In this document: positions 1 through 8,394 of the stretch, one piece after another
Layout: the number at the start of each line of letters is the position of its first letter
How positions within the stretch are numbered: the first letter of the stretch is position 1
DNA from: Natronohydrobacter sp.
GTDB lineage: Bacteria; Pseudomonadota; Alphaproteobacteria; Rhodobacterales; Rhodobacteraceae
Reading direction: 5' to 3'
DNA: 44,824 nucleotides
Assembly: GCA_020832585.1 (NCBI GenBank)
Contig: JAFIEL010000008.1
Coordinates: 1-44,824, forward strand
Translations under genes and position numbers: made by a program
Notes under the pieces: model-generated
What the model saw: the letters and a program-made list of their open reading frames with translations, nothing else
Database searches by the model: none
Told to the model about the DNA's origin: nothing

Positions 1-259
1 CGGCCTGTTCCAGAGCATTGCCGAAGGCGCGGGCGTGCCGCTGGAAATCAGCCCGCTGATGGTGTCGATCTTTGATGACGGCATCGCCCGCTACGGCGCG
101 CGCGAACTCTCGCCCAATATCATCAAGCGTCTGGAAGAAGCGACCGGGCTGAGCATCCTCGCCCCCGGTTTTCCGGCGCTTCTGACGGACGACGAGTCCG
201 AGGAGCCGGGCTATGAGGTCATTCCCACGGGCCGCGCTGCGCCCCTGGCAGCGGAGTAG
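1..259 (+). CDS. C-terminal fragment of a probable NAD(P)-dependent oxidoreductase (6-phosphogluconate/3-hydroxyisobutyrate dehydrogenase-like)
   Basis: Only the last 85 or so codons are in the window; the reading frame is open from base 2 and the gene starts further left. The visible part has a helical stretch, an Ala/Arg/Glu segment around YGARELSPNI, and a proline-rich end with LAPGFPALLTDDE. This resembles the C-terminal helical domain of beta-hydroxyacid dehydrogenase-type proteins that accompany class II aldolases, but the Rossmann fold that would prove it lies outside. The protein ends in LAAE, and its last codons (GCG GAG TAG) carry the Shine-Dalgarno sequence for the aldolase that starts 4 bases after the stop. 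The two are therefore probably co-translated. The family call is an inference from C-terminal style and gene neighbours; a different oxidoreductase is possible. Confidence 0.45.
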   Translation, partial: GLFQSIAEGAGVPLEISPLMVSIFDDGIARYGARELSPNIIKRLEEATGLSILAPGFPALLTDDESEEPGYEVIPTGRAAPLAAE

Positions 260-263
260 TCGA

Positions 264-1010
264 ATGAACATGCGCCCGAATATCGACCATTGGCAAGAGC
301 GCTGCGACCTTGCCGCCGCCTTTCGCTGGACCGCGAAGCTGGGCATGCATGAGGCCGTGGCCAATCATTTCAGCCTGTCGGTGAATGCCGATGGCACCAA
401 GTTCCTGATGAACCCCAATCAGGTGCATTTCAGCCTGATCCGCGCCTCTGACCTGCTGGTGATCGACGCGAATGACCCCGCCACGCTGGACCAGCCCGAT
501 GCGCCCGACCCGACAGCCTGGGGGTTGCATGGGTCCATCCACCGGCTCTGCCCGCATGCGCGCTGCGTGATGCATACTCATTCGATCTTTTCGACTGTGC
601 TGGCGTCCCTTGCAGACAGCCGCTTGCTGCCGATCGACCAGAACACGGCGACGTTTTTCAACCGATACGTGATTGACGAACAGTTTGGCGGGCTGGCCTT
701 CGAGGAAGAGGGGATGCGCTGTGCCGCCATGCTCTCGGACCCGGCCAGGAAGGTCATGATCATGGGCAATCACGGCGTTCTGGTCATCGGGCGTGATGTT
801 GCCGACACCTTCAACCGGCTGTTTTATTTCGAGCGCGCCGCCGAGACCTATATCCGCGCGCTGCAAACCGGCCAGCCCCTGCGCGTGCTGCCTGACGAGA
901 TTGCGGAAAAGACCGCGCGCGAGTTGGACGACTATCCCGGTCAGGCCGAGGCGCATCTGGTCCAGATCCGCCGCATCCTTGACCGCGACGCCCCCGATTA
1001 CGCCACTTGA
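264..1010 (+). CDS. Class II aldolase/adducin-family protein
   Basis: This 248-residue protein matches the class II aldolase/adducin fold, the family of L-fuculose-phosphate aldolase and the OtnC-type decarboxylases. The metal-binding signature is visible as MHTHS (H104, H106) with a third histidine in GNHGVL (H170). The family uses a divalent metal to cleave or decarboxylate hydroxy-keto acids in the cytoplasm. The ATG at 264 is chosen over an in-frame start at 213 because the earlier one overlaps the previous gene by 47 bases, and because GGAG at 253-256 is well spaced from 264. It sits between an oxidoreductase fragment and a 2-oxoglutarate dioxygenase in one rightward run, which suggests a shared catabolic pathway. 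The substrate cannot be read from the sequence. Confidence 0.85.
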   Translation: MNMRPNIDHWQERCDLAAAFRWTAKLGMHEAVANHFSLSVNADGTKFLMNPNQVHFSLIRASDLLVIDANDPATLDQPDAPDPTAWGLHGSIHRLCPHARCVMHTHSIFSTVLASLADSRLLPIDQNTATFFNRYVIDEQFGGLAFEEEGMRCAAMLSDPARKVMIMGNHGVLVIGRDVADTFNRLFYFERAAETYIRALQTGQPLRVLPDEIAEKTARELDDYPGQAEAHLVQIRRILDRDAPDYAT

Positions 1011-1022
1011 GAAAGATCCGCC

Positions 1023-2165
1023 ATGACTGACCCCATTACCCTGTCCGACCGCGGCCTGACCCTGACCCTTGGAGAAAAGCCGCAGTATTTCAACTATTAC
1101 TGGCTGCGCGATGCCTGCAACAGTTGCATTGACCCGCAAACCCGCGAGCGGATTTTCGACTGTTCTGCCTTGCCTGTGGCCCCCAAGGCAACCGCCGCCT
1201 GGATAGAGGGGGATCACCTGCGCCTGTCATGGCAGGATGAGGCGGTCGTGTCGTCCGTGCCGATGGCGCTGTTGCGTGACATGGCTGCCTCTGGCCGCCC
1301 ACACGATCCAGCTGATCTGCCGCGCAGGCTGTGGATGGGGAATTTCGAGCCACAGATCGCGCGCATCCCGCAAACGGAAGTGCTGCACTCGGACGCGGGC
1401 CGCGCGCAGTTCTGCCGTGCCCTGATCGAGGATGGGATCGCCATTGTTACAGGCATGGAGCCGGGCAAGGAAAGCCTGACCGCGCTGGTGGAAACCTTGG
1501 GCAGTATCAGCCCGTCGGCGGAAGGGTATTTCTTCGAAGTGCGTGTCGAGATTGCGCCGACCAATCTGGCCTTTACTGCCGGGGCGCTGGAAATGCACAC
1601 GGATCTGCCCAGCGAAGAAGCCGCGCCGGGTCTGCAATTCCTGCATTGTCTGGAAAACACGGTCGAGGGCGGCATGTCGCTGTTTCTGGACGGTGCGGCT
1701 GTGGCCGAAGCCCTGCGCGCGGAAGACCCCGAATCCTTCGCGCTGCTGGCCACGCATGACATTCCGTTCTTCTACCGCCATGACCATCTCGATTACCGCG
1801 CGCATCAGCGCGTGATTGAAACGGACCCCCAAGGCCGCGTGACAGGCGTGACGATCTCGCAGCATTTGCAGGATACGCTCGATCTGCCGCAAGATGTGCT
1901 GGACGACTATTACCCGGCCCTCGTCAAGTTCATCCGGTTGATGCAGGAGGACCGCTTCCTTGTGCGGTTCCGGTCGCAGGCGGGCAACTGTGTTGTGTTC
2001 GACAATCACCGCATCGTGCATGGGCGCGAGGGCTATGTGGCCGATAGCGGCAAACGGCACCTGCGCGGCTGCTATTGTGACCGGGGGGGCTTGCGCAGCA
2101 CCTACCGCGTGCTGGCCAGGCAAGGGTTCGACGGGCTGACAGAGCCTGTGAGAGAGACGGCCTGA
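1023..2165 (+). CDS. Gamma-butyrobetaine hydroxylase-like 2-oxoglutarate/Fe(II) dioxygenase (TauD/TfdA family)
   Basis: The 380-residue protein has the two-part layout of gamma-butyrobetaine and trimethyllysine hydroxylases. A small N-terminal cysteine-containing domain (WLRDACNSCIDP, about residues 25-36, with a further Cys in IFDCSA) precedes a TauD/TfdA jelly-roll domain. The iron-binding facial triad is visible as H192 and D194 (MHTDLP) and H333 (HRIVHG). An Arg-rich segment at about 345-348 (KRHLRG) fits the 2-oxoglutarate carboxylate site. Such enzymes hydroxylate an unactivated carbon using O2 and 2-oxoglutarate. The gene follows the aldolase by 12 bases. Carnitine biosynthesis is one possibility, but relatives act on other quaternary amines and acids, so the substrate is left open. 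Confidence 0.85.
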   Translation: MTDPITLSDRGLTLTLGEKPQYFNYYWLRDACNSCIDPQTRERIFDCSALPVAPKATAAWIEGDHLRLSWQDEAVVSSVPMALLRDMAASGRPHDPADLPRRLWMGNFEPQIARIPQTEVLHSDAGRAQFCRALIEDGIAIVTGMEPGKESLTALVETLGSISPSAEGYFFEVRVEIAPTNLAFTAGALEMHTDLPSEEAAPGLQFLHCLENTVEGGMSLFLDGAAVAEALRAEDPESFALLATHDIPFFYRHDHLDYRAHQRVIETDPQGRVTGVTISQHLQDTLDLPQDVLDDYYPALVKFIRLMQEDRFLVRFRSQAGNCVVFDNHRIVHGREGYVADSGKRHLRGCYCDRGGLRSTYRVLARQGFDGLTEPVRETA

Positions 2166-2170
2166 CAGAC

Positions 2171-2194
2171 GGGTCGGGCCGCAAGGCCCGGCCC
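2171..2194. terminator. Bidirectional terminator-like hairpin between convergent genes
   Basis: Bases 2171-2180 pair with 2185-2194 around a GCAA tetraloop. The stem is 10 bp with a single G-T wobble. It lies in the 35-base gap between the convergent dioxygenase and aldehyde dehydrogenase genes. There is no U-tract, so termination efficiency is uncertain. Confidence 0.6.
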
Positions 2195-2200
2195 CAAGGC

Positions 2201-3631
2201 TCAGGGCTGGAACGGTGGGCGAACCTTTATCTCATAGAATTCCGCCAGCCCATGCCCGCCGCCTTCGCGGCCATTTCCGGATTTCTTGAACCCGCCAAAG
2301 GGAGAGCCATAATCGGTCGCGCGCCCGTTGATATGGATGCCCCCGGCACGCAATCGCCGCACCACGCGCAGCGCGCGCGCCTCGTCCGATGTCGCGACAT
2401 AGGCATCCAGCCCATAGGGCGTATCATTGGCGATCGCGATGGCCTCATCCTCGGTGTCGAAAGGGATCATCACCAGAACCGGGCCGAAGATTTCCTGCTG
2501 CGCAATGGTCATGTCATTGGTCACATCGGCAAAGAGGGTGGGTTTCACAAACCAACCCTGCTCGAACCCCTCGGGCTTGCCAAGACCACCGACGACCAGC
2601 CGCGCGCCTTCGTCGATGCCCTTGCGGATCATGGCCTGCACCCGCTCATACTGGATCTGGTCGAAAAGCGGGCCGATATGATCGCCTTCAACAGCCGGAT
2701 CGCCCACGGCCTGCGCCTGCGCGGCCTCTGCCGCCAAGTCCACGGCGCGCGCGTAAACGCCCCGTTCCACCAGCATCCGCGTCGGCGCATTGCAGGACTG
2801 CCCGCTATTGGCGAAACACTCGAACACGCCCTCTGGCACGCGCGCGTCCAGATCTGCATCGGCGAAGATGATATTGGGGGATTTGCCCCCCAGTTCCAGC
2901 GCCACGCGCTTGACCGTTTCGGCGGCATCCCGCGTTACCGAAATGCCTGCGCGGGTCGATCCGGTGAAGGACATCATCGCCACATCCTTGTGACGCGATA
3001 GCGCCGACCCGACCGACGGCCCATCGCCGAAAACCAGATTGAACACGCCCTTTGGAAAACCCGCGTCATGGATCATCTCGGCATAGAGCCGGGCCGAAAG
3101 CGGGGTGTTTTCCGACGGTTTGAGCACACAGGTATTCCCCGCCGCAAGGGCAGGGACCACTTTCAGCGCAATCTGGTTCACCGGCCAGTTCCACGGTGTG
3201 ATCAATCCGCAGACGCCAAGCGGCTCATGGGACAAAATATCGCCGTTGGGCAGGGTCTGTTCCTCTGCCATCGCGTCGAAAGCGTCCAGAAAGGCGCGCA
3301 GATGCCCCGTGCCAGAGGCGGCTTGCTGGTCGCGCGACAGCGTGATCGGCGCGCCCATTTCCGCCGTGATGGCTTGCGCCATCTCTTCCTCGCGCGCAGC
3401 GCTGATCTCCAGCAGACGCGCCAGACAGGCGCGGCGCGCGGGTTTGGGCGCGAAGCCCCAAGTTTCAAACGCAGCCTTGGCGGCGGCCACGGCACGGTCC
3501 ACATCCGCCGCATTGCCCAGCGTCAGCGTGCCGATCTGGCCGTTCGTTGCGGGGTTCAGGATGGGCATGGTTTGCGTGCTGTCTGGCACAACCCAAGCAC
3601 CATCGATATAGAAGCGGTTGATATCGGTCAT
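2201..3631 (-). CDS. NAD(P)-dependent aldehyde dehydrogenase
   Basis: This is a 476-residue member of the aldehyde dehydrogenase superfamily, which oxidises aldehydes to acids with NAD(P)+. Diagnostic features are TPWNWP (oxyanion Asn148), the FTGSTRAG cofactor loop at about 222-229, the general base E246 in LELGGKSPN, and the catalytic nucleophile C280 in NSGQSCNAPTR. The length is normal for the family. Its start overlaps the stop of the GMC oxidoreductase gene by four bases (ATGA), so the pair is translationally coupled, with the GMC protein made first. The plausible reading is sequential oxidation, alcohol to aldehyde by the GMC enzyme and aldehyde to acid by this one. Substrate unknown; betaine aldehyde or a simple aliphatic or aromatic aldehyde are alternatives. 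Confidence 0.93.
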   Translation of the reverse strand: MTDINRFYIDGAWVVPDSTQTMPILNPATNGQIGTLTLGNAADVDRAVAAAKAAFETWGFAPKPARRACLARLLEISAAREEEMAQAITAEMGAPITLSRDQQAASGTGHLRAFLDAFDAMAEEQTLPNGDILSHEPLGVCGLITPWNWPVNQIALKVVPALAAGNTCVLKPSENTPLSARLYAEMIHDAGFPKGVFNLVFGDGPSVGSALSRHKDVAMMSFTGSTRAGISVTRDAAETVKRVALELGGKSPNIIFADADLDARVPEGVFECFANSGQSCNAPTRMLVERGVYARAVDLAAEAAQAQAVGDPAVEGDHIGPLFDQIQYERVQAMIRKGIDEGARLVVGGLGKPEGFEQGWFVKPTLFADVTNDMTIAQQEIFGPVLVMIPFDTEDEAIAIANDTPYGLDAYVATSDEARALRVVRRLRAGGIHINGRATDYGSPFGGFKKSGNGREGGGHGLAEFYEIKVRPPFQP

Positions 3632-5211
3632 CTGTTATCCTCCAGGATCAGGTCGGCGGCGCGGGCCGCAAGCATCATGGTCGGCGCATTGGTATTGCCC
3701 GAGGTGATGTTGGGAAAAGCCGAGGCATCGACCACACGCAGCCGTCCCGTGCCATGCACCCGCAGCCTTGCATCAAGGACGGAATTTGCAGGATCATTCC
3801 CCATCCGGCAGGTGCAGCTTGGGTGAAACACGGTCGAGGCCCGCGCGCGGAAATCCGACAACAGCCCCTCGTCATCCAGCGCCAGCAGATCGGGACCAAT
3901 CGCCGCGCGCCGCGCCTGCATCAGGGTCGCGCTCTGCGCCAGCGCTTGCAGTAAGTGCCCCGCGCGGATGACGCTTGCGCAATCCTCTGGCGTGGCGAGC
4001 GAGTTGGCCCGGATCTCCGGCGCGTCATCGGGGTCAGGAGAGGCAATGCGGATCTCGCCCCGGCTGGTCGGGCGGCAGGGTTGCGCGGACAGGATATACC
4101 CCGATGCGCGCGGCACTGTCGGCCCTTTCGGCCCATAAGAGTAAACCATCGGGTTACAGTAAATCTGCGTATCCGGTGCGGAACCGGGGTTTGACGCGAT
4201 ATACCCGCCGACCTGATTGACCGGCACGGCAAGCGGGCCGCTGCGGGTGGCCAGATAGCGCATCCCGCTTCGCAGACGCCCCTGCAGCGTGCCGAGATCA
4301 GCATTGAGCGTCTTGGGATAGGCCGCGAAACTGTAGGTGATGGCGAGATGATCCTGAAGCCCGCGCCCGACCTCTGGCAGCGGATTGTGAACCTCGAGTC
4401 CGTGATCCTGCAACAAGGCCCCCGGACCGATCCCCGACAGCTGCAGCAGTTGCGGGGAATGGATCGCGCCTGCCGCGACAATGACCTCGCGCCGCGCATG
4501 CGCTGTGACCATCTTGCCATGCTGGCGATAGATGACCCCGCGCGCTTCTCCCGCATCAATCACGATCCGCCGCACCTGCGCGCGTGTTTCCAACCGGACA
4601 GCGCCGCGCCGCAGGGCAGGGCGCAGGAACGCATCCGCCGCAGACCAGCGCCGCCCTTTCCAGACCGTGCTGCGATAGCAGCCAAGTCCCGGTGCGCCTG
4701 TGTTCAGATCCTCCAGCACAGGCCAGCCGACCTCTGCAGCCGCAGTCAGGAAGGCGCGCGAGAACTGGTGCATGTGGCGCGACAGGTCACTGACCCGGAC
4801 CGGGCCGGGATCAGTCTGTCCGTCTGTGCCCTCCAGCCCGTCATAGACTGCGCGAACCGTGGGCCAGTCCCAGCCTTGCGCGCCCGATCTTGCCCAGTCG
4901 TCGAAATCGACAGCCAGCCCTCGCATATAGGCCATGGCATTGATGGAACTGCACCCGCCCACGACCCGACCGCGCGGCCATGACCCGCGCCGCCCGGCAA
5001 GCCCCGGATCTTCTTCAGTCGGACAGGTGATGGCAAGGCGCGGGTCCGTATAGGCAAAGGCATAGCCCAGCGGCACCTTGACCCAGAACCGCCGATCCGA
5101 ACCACCGGCTTCCAGCACCAGAACACGGGTCTGCGGCGACTGGCTCAGCCGGTCGGCCAGCACGCAGCCTGCCGAGCCCGCCCCGATAATGATATAGTCA
5201 TATTCCGTCAC
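3628..5211 (-). CDS. GMC-family FAD-dependent oxidoreductase (choline/alcohol dehydrogenase-like)
   Basis: This protein of about 527 residues opens with the FAD-binding dinucleotide fold YDYIIIGAGSAGCVLADRLS. It carries the GMC signature region GRVVGGCSSINAMAYMRG and a second motif around GAIHSPQLLQLSGIGP. It ends with the active-site His segment FHPSCTCRMG and the NTNAPTMMLAARAADLI tail typical of choline-dehydrogenase-like enzymes. The family oxidises alcohols with FAD, often passing electrons to the membrane. The GTG at 5211 is chosen because GAGGGG lies 7 bases upstream; a GTG at 5256 would add 15 residues with no obvious ribosome site. It is the first gene of a leftward pair with the aldehyde dehydrogenase and is divergent from a LysR-type regulator that probably controls it. 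Confidence 0.9.
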   Translation of the reverse strand: MTEYDYIIIGAGSAGCVLADRLSQSPQTRVLVLEAGGSDRRFWVKVPLGYAFAYTDPRLAITCPTEEDPGLAGRRGSWPRGRVVGGCSSINAMAYMRGLAVDFDDWARSGAQGWDWPTVRAVYDGLEGTDGQTDPGPVRVSDLSRHMHQFSRAFLTAAAEVGWPVLEDLNTGAPGLGCYRSTVWKGRRWSAADAFLRPALRRGAVRLETRAQVRRIVIDAGEARGVIYRQHGKMVTAHARREVIVAAGAIHSPQLLQLSGIGPGALLQDHGLEVHNPLPEVGRGLQDHLAITYSFAAYPKTLNADLGTLQGRLRSGMRYLATRSGPLAVPVNQVGGYIASNPGSAPDTQIYCNPMVYSYGPKGPTVPRASGYILSAQPCRPTSRGEIRIASPDPDDAPEIRANSLATPEDCASVIRAGHLLQALAQSATLMQARRAAIGPDLLALDDEGLLSDFRARASTVFHPSCTCRMGNDPANSVLDARLRVHGTGRLRVVDASAFPNITSGNTNAPTMMLAARAADLILEDNR

Positions 5212-5301
5212 CGGCACGCCCCTCGGATCTGACCAGATCTGTGCCCTGTCCGACACAGCACTTCAAACAACAACTCTTTCCTCTCAGGGGTAGATAATTT
5301 T

Positions 5302-5323
5302 GGGTCTGGTGGAATCGAGACCC
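5302..5323. promoter_or_regulatory. Inverted repeat, candidate LysR-type regulator binding site
   Basis: GGGTCT (5302-5307) and AGACCC (5318-5323) form a perfect 6-bp dyad with a 10-base spacer. It is in the gap between the divergent GMC oxidoreductase and LysR genes, where LysR-type regulators normally bind. It is not an exact T-N11-A site, so the assignment is inferred from position and symmetry. Confidence 0.4.
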
Positions 5324-5382
5324 CACTTTCCCTGATGCTCCTTGCAATGCATAGTGCGATCAAGCCGCAGGAGTGTCCGCCC

Positions 5383-6288
5383 ATGTCGAGATTGCCCCAT
5401 GTGACCTGGTTGCGCGCTTTCGAGGCGGCGGCCCGGCATAGCAGTTTCTCGGGCGCAGCCAGTGAACTCAATCTCACACCAGCCGCCGTCAGCCAGCATA
5501 TCCGGTTGTTGGAAGAGCATCTTGGCGTCGATCTGTTCAAACGCCTGCCACATGGGGTCACGCTGACCGATATGGGACAGGCCTATGCCCTGCCGATCCG
5601 CAAGGCATTTACGGAAATGAATGACGCCACCTCTGGCCTGTTCCGGCGGCGCAAGAACCGGCATCTGCATATCCGTACATCCGTTACCTATGGCGCGCTG
5701 ATACTTGCGCCCAGGCTTGCCGAATTTTCAGCGCTCTACCCGGATATCGAGTTGCACATGACCACGGCCATCTGGTCCGACCGGCTGGATGATCCCCGGA
5801 TCGATATCGACATCCGCTACGGCACAGGGAACTGGTCCGAGCCGTCGCTCTGGCAGTTGTCGCAGGAAACCGGCATCGTGGTTTGCACACCGGATCATGC
5901 CCGGCGCTTCGGCACACCGCCTGAGATTTCGCGCCTTGCTGCGGATCGCCGCGTTCTTGTCATGGGCTCCGAGGTAGAATGGCAGCGCCTGTCCGCGCAT
6001 TTCTCGCTCGATCTTGGCGCTGCAGCACATTCCGCGCGCGCCGATTCCTCGCTGATGGCGTTGCAAATGCTGCTGGGGGGGGGATGTTCAGCAATCATCC
6101 ACGAAAGCTTCGCCGCACCCTATCTTGAACGCGGACTGCTGGTCAGCCCGTTTGAGTATCGCCTGCCAATCCGCGAAGCCTATTTCATGATCATCGGCAG
6201 CGATGCGCTGAAGCGCTCTGAAGTCACCGATTTCCGTGATTGGCTGGTGGGATGCAGCAACAGGGACACGGCTCCGGACCAGCCCTGA
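5383..6288 (+). CDS. LysR-family transcriptional regulator (GcvA-like)
   Basis: The 301-residue protein begins with a winged helix-turn-helix, about residues 5-65 (LRAFEAAARHSSFSGAASEL, then LTPAAVSQHIRLLEEHLG). A periplasmic-binding-protein-like effector domain with LHIRTSVTYGALILAPRLAEF follows. The N-terminal wording is like the GcvA branch of LysR regulators. The ATG at 5383 is preferred to an earlier one at 5335 because AGGAG lies 9 bases upstream and the protein then starts right before the HTH. It is divergent from the GMC and aldehyde dehydrogenase pair, so control of that pair and of itself is the natural inference. A run of nine G residues (6075-6083) lies within the coding sequence. 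Confidence 0.9.
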   Translation: MSRLPHVTWLRAFEAAARHSSFSGAASELNLTPAAVSQHIRLLEEHLGVDLFKRLPHGVTLTDMGQAYALPIRKAFTEMNDATSGLFRRRKNRHLHIRTSVTYGALILAPRLAEFSALYPDIELHMTTAIWSDRLDDPRIDIDIRYGTGNWSEPSLWQLSQETGIVVCTPDHARRFGTPPEISRLAADRRVLVMGSEVEWQRLSAHFSLDLGAAAHSARADSSLMALQMLLGGGCSAIIHESFAAPYLERGLLVSPFEYRLPIREAYFMIIGSDALKRSEVTDFRDWLVGCSNRDTAPDQP

Positions 6289-6413
6289 CCCCTGCCTTGT
6301 GTTCCATGCCGTAAGGCGGCTCTCGGTCGCAGACTGCTGCAAGCCTATGATGCAATTGCGGACATGCCCACTGGGCCACAATCTGATCTGTGTCGATTCA
6401 CGCAAGGCGTCGT
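6289..6413. other. Gap between convergent genes, no clear content
   Basis: This 125-base gap separates the LysR gene from the convergent metallo-hydrolase gene. A weak GCC-GTAA-GGC hairpin lies near 6308-6317. I see no strong terminator and no small gene with a ribosome site. Confidence 0.4.
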
Positions 6414-7403
6414 TCAGGGCGTGATGCAGGTGGTGCCCCCGACTGGCAACGGGATCACCTCGACCTGATTGCCTGCCGCCGCTTGCAGCCGCGCCAGCGA
6501 CTCTGCGGGCGTATCCGGTGTCATGCGAAACGTCCCGTAATGATGCGGCACTGCGCGCGGTGCCGCAAGATCGCGCGCCAGTTGCGCGGCCTGTTCCGGG
6601 GTCATGTGCATGTCATTCAGAAACGCTTCCGGCTTCCATGCACCGATCGGCACAAGCGCCAGATCAAACGGACCAAGCCGCGTCCCGATGTCGGCAAATA
6701 CCGGGCCATAGCTGCTGTCCCCGCTGAAAAACACGCTTTGGCCGCCGCTCGCAAGACTGAAAGACAGCGCTGGTCCCGGAGCGGAGAGAAATGGCGGGCG
6801 GCGGCTGAGGTGAATGGCCGGGGTTGCGGTGATGGTCAATGAACCGATCTGGTGGGCCTGCCATTCCGACAGTCTGATTTGGCGCGCAAACCCCGTGACC
6901 GGGCGGGAAAGACGCGTGCCTTCGGGCAGGATCAGCGTGGCCTGCGGAAAGCGCGCGGCAAGCACACGCAGCGTGGCGCGGTCGAGATGATCCAGATCGT
7001 CATGACTGAGCACGACAGCATCAAGCGTCTTCAGGTTGGAAATATCGGGCGCGCGCGCCATCCTGCCGCCAAGGCTTGCCCGCGTCAGGGCGGTTTCATG
7101 AACCACAGGGTCGGTGATGATGGTCTGTCCCGCCATCTGCACGACAAAGCCCGAATGGCCCAGCCATGTCACTGTCCCGTCCTGATTGATCAGATCGTCT
7201 GGCGCGACCGTCTGCGGCGCGCCATCGTCGCACCATAGTTGAAGCGCAGCCCCGGTCGCGACAGCAGCCAATCCAAGGCTCAGCAGGGCAGGCGGCGCCA
7301 GGGTGGGGGCATCATCCGCGCGCGGATGCTCTGGTGTTGCGCAGCCTTGCAGCGAGAGCATACAGATTGCCCATAACAAGGCGAAGAATCGCGCGCGCCC
7401 CAC
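6414..7403 (-). CDS. Metallo-beta-lactamase-fold lipoprotein hydrolase (UlaG/NAPE-PLD-like)
   Basis: The protein is about 329 residues and begins with a lipoprotein signal peptide (FFALLWAICMLSLQGC, lipobox LQGC). It should be anchored in the envelope. The rest is a metallo-beta-lactamase fold of the UlaG/NAPE-PLD-like group: TWLGHSGFVVQMAG, a strand ending ITDP, the metal loop VVLSHDDLDHLD, FFSGDSSYGP, and VPHHYGTFRM near the end. The metal loop reads H134-D-D-L-D138-H139, so the second His of the usual HxHxDH is Asp. The GTG at 7403 is chosen because it places the n-region directly before the hydrophobic core; an ATG at 7451 would overlap the upstream gene by 44 bases. It follows the hydroxyacid dehydrogenase by 4 bases. 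Substrate unknown. Confidence 0.8.
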   Translation of the reverse strand: MGRARFFALLWAICMLSLQGCATPEHPRADDAPTLAPPALLSLGLAAVATGAALQLWCDDGAPQTVAPDDLINQDGTVTWLGHSGFVVQMAGQTIITDPVVHETALTRASLGGRMARAPDISNLKTLDAVVLSHDDLDHLDRATLRVLAARFPQATLILPEGTRLSRPVTGFARQIRLSEWQAHQIGSLTITATPAIHLSRRPPFLSAPGPALSFSLASGGQSVFFSGDSSYGPVFADIGTRLGPFDLALVPIGAWKPEAFLNDMHMTPEQAAQLARDLAAPRAVPHHYGTFRMTPDTPAESLARLQAAAGNQVEVIPLPVGGTTCITP

Positions 7404-7407
7404 TTTG

Positions 7408-8394
7408 TCACAGCATCGCGGGCAGCACCTGATCGGGTGGGCGGTGGCCATCGGCGAAGGTCTTGATATTGACGATCACCTTCTCGCCCATCTCGATGCG
7501 GCCTTCCAAAGTGGCCGAGCCCATATGCGGCAACAGCACGACATTCGGCAATTCCCGCAGGCGCGGATTGACCGAATGGCCGCGCTCGAACACATCCAGC
7601 CCCGCGCCAGCAATCTCGCCCGCGCGCAACCCGCGGGTAAGGGCATTTTCGTCGATCACTTCCCCGCGCGAGGTGTTCACGATCACAGCCGAAGGTTTCA
7701 ACAGTTTCAGCCGCCGCGCATTGAGCAGATGGAAGGTCGAGGGCGTATGCGGGCAGTTGACCGAGATCACATCCATCCGCGCGATCATCTGGTCCAGGCT
7801 TTCCCACCAGGTCGCTTCCAGCGCCTCTTCCACTTCAGGGCGCAGGCGGCGACGGTTATGATAATGCACCTGCATCCCGAAAGCACGCGCCCGCCGCGCC
7901 ACGGCCTGCCCGATCCTGCCCATGCCCAGAATCCCCAGCCGTTTGCCGCCGATCCGCGTGCCCAGATGTGCCATCGGCGACCATCCGCGCCATTGGTCCG
8001 CCTGCATCTCGGCCAGACCTTGCGGGATCTTGCGCGTGACGGCCAGCATCAGCGCCAATGCCATATCGGCGGTGTCCTCGGTCAGCACACCGGGCGTGTT
8101 GGACACAAGGATGCCACGCTGCCGCGCCGTGTGCACATCGATATGATCCACACCTGCGCCGAAATTCGCGATCAGTTTCAACCGGTCCCCGGCCTGCGTC
8201 AGCAGGCTGGCGTCGATATCATCCGTGATCGTGGGCACCAGAACATCGCTGCGGCGCATCGCATCGACAAGTTCCTCGCGGCTCATCGGTGTATCGCTTT
8301 CGCGCAGGGTCACGTCGAAAAGTTCCGTCATTCGGGTTTCAACCACATCGGGCAGGCGTCGCGTGACGACAACACTCAGGCGTTTATTGGGCAT
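7408..8394 (-). CDS. D-isomer-specific 2-hydroxyacid dehydrogenase (glyoxylate/hydroxypyruvate reductase-like)
   Basis: The 328-residue enzyme reduces 2-keto acids such as glyoxylate or hydroxypyruvate to D-2-hydroxyacids with NAD(P)H. It shows the split catalytic domain and Rossmann fold of the family. The nucleotide loop is GMGRIG at 157-162, and the catalytic triad is R243 (NTSRGE), E270 (LDVFER) and H290 (LLPHMGSAT). The segment NFGAGVDHIDV at about 77-87 is typical of the GyaR/GRHPR branch. Length is normal. Basic residues (HNRRRLRP) after the second beta strand of the Rossmann fold favour NADPH over NADH. It is the first gene of a leftward pair with the metallo-hydrolase and is divergent from the SH3-domain gene. 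Confidence 0.9.
   Translation of the reverse strand: MPNKRLSVVVTRRLPDVVETRMTELFDVTLRESDTPMSREELVDAMRRSDVLVPTITDDIDASLLTQAGDRLKLIANFGAGVDHIDVHTARQRGILVSNTPGVLTEDTADMALALMLAVTRKIPQGLAEMQADQWRGWSPMAHLGTRIGGKRLGILGMGRIGQAVARRARAFGMQVHYHNRRRLRPEVEEALEATWWESLDQMIARMDVISVNCPHTPSTFHLLNARRLKLLKPSAVIVNTSRGEVIDENALTRGLRAGEIAGAGLDVFERGHSVNPRLRELPNVVLLPHMGSATLEGRIEMGEKVIVNIKTFADGHRPPDQVLPAML

Noticed and set aside
219-1217. Minus-strand open frame of 332 codons
   Set aside because: It is antisense to the class II aldolase, which has its metal ligands and a good ribosome site.
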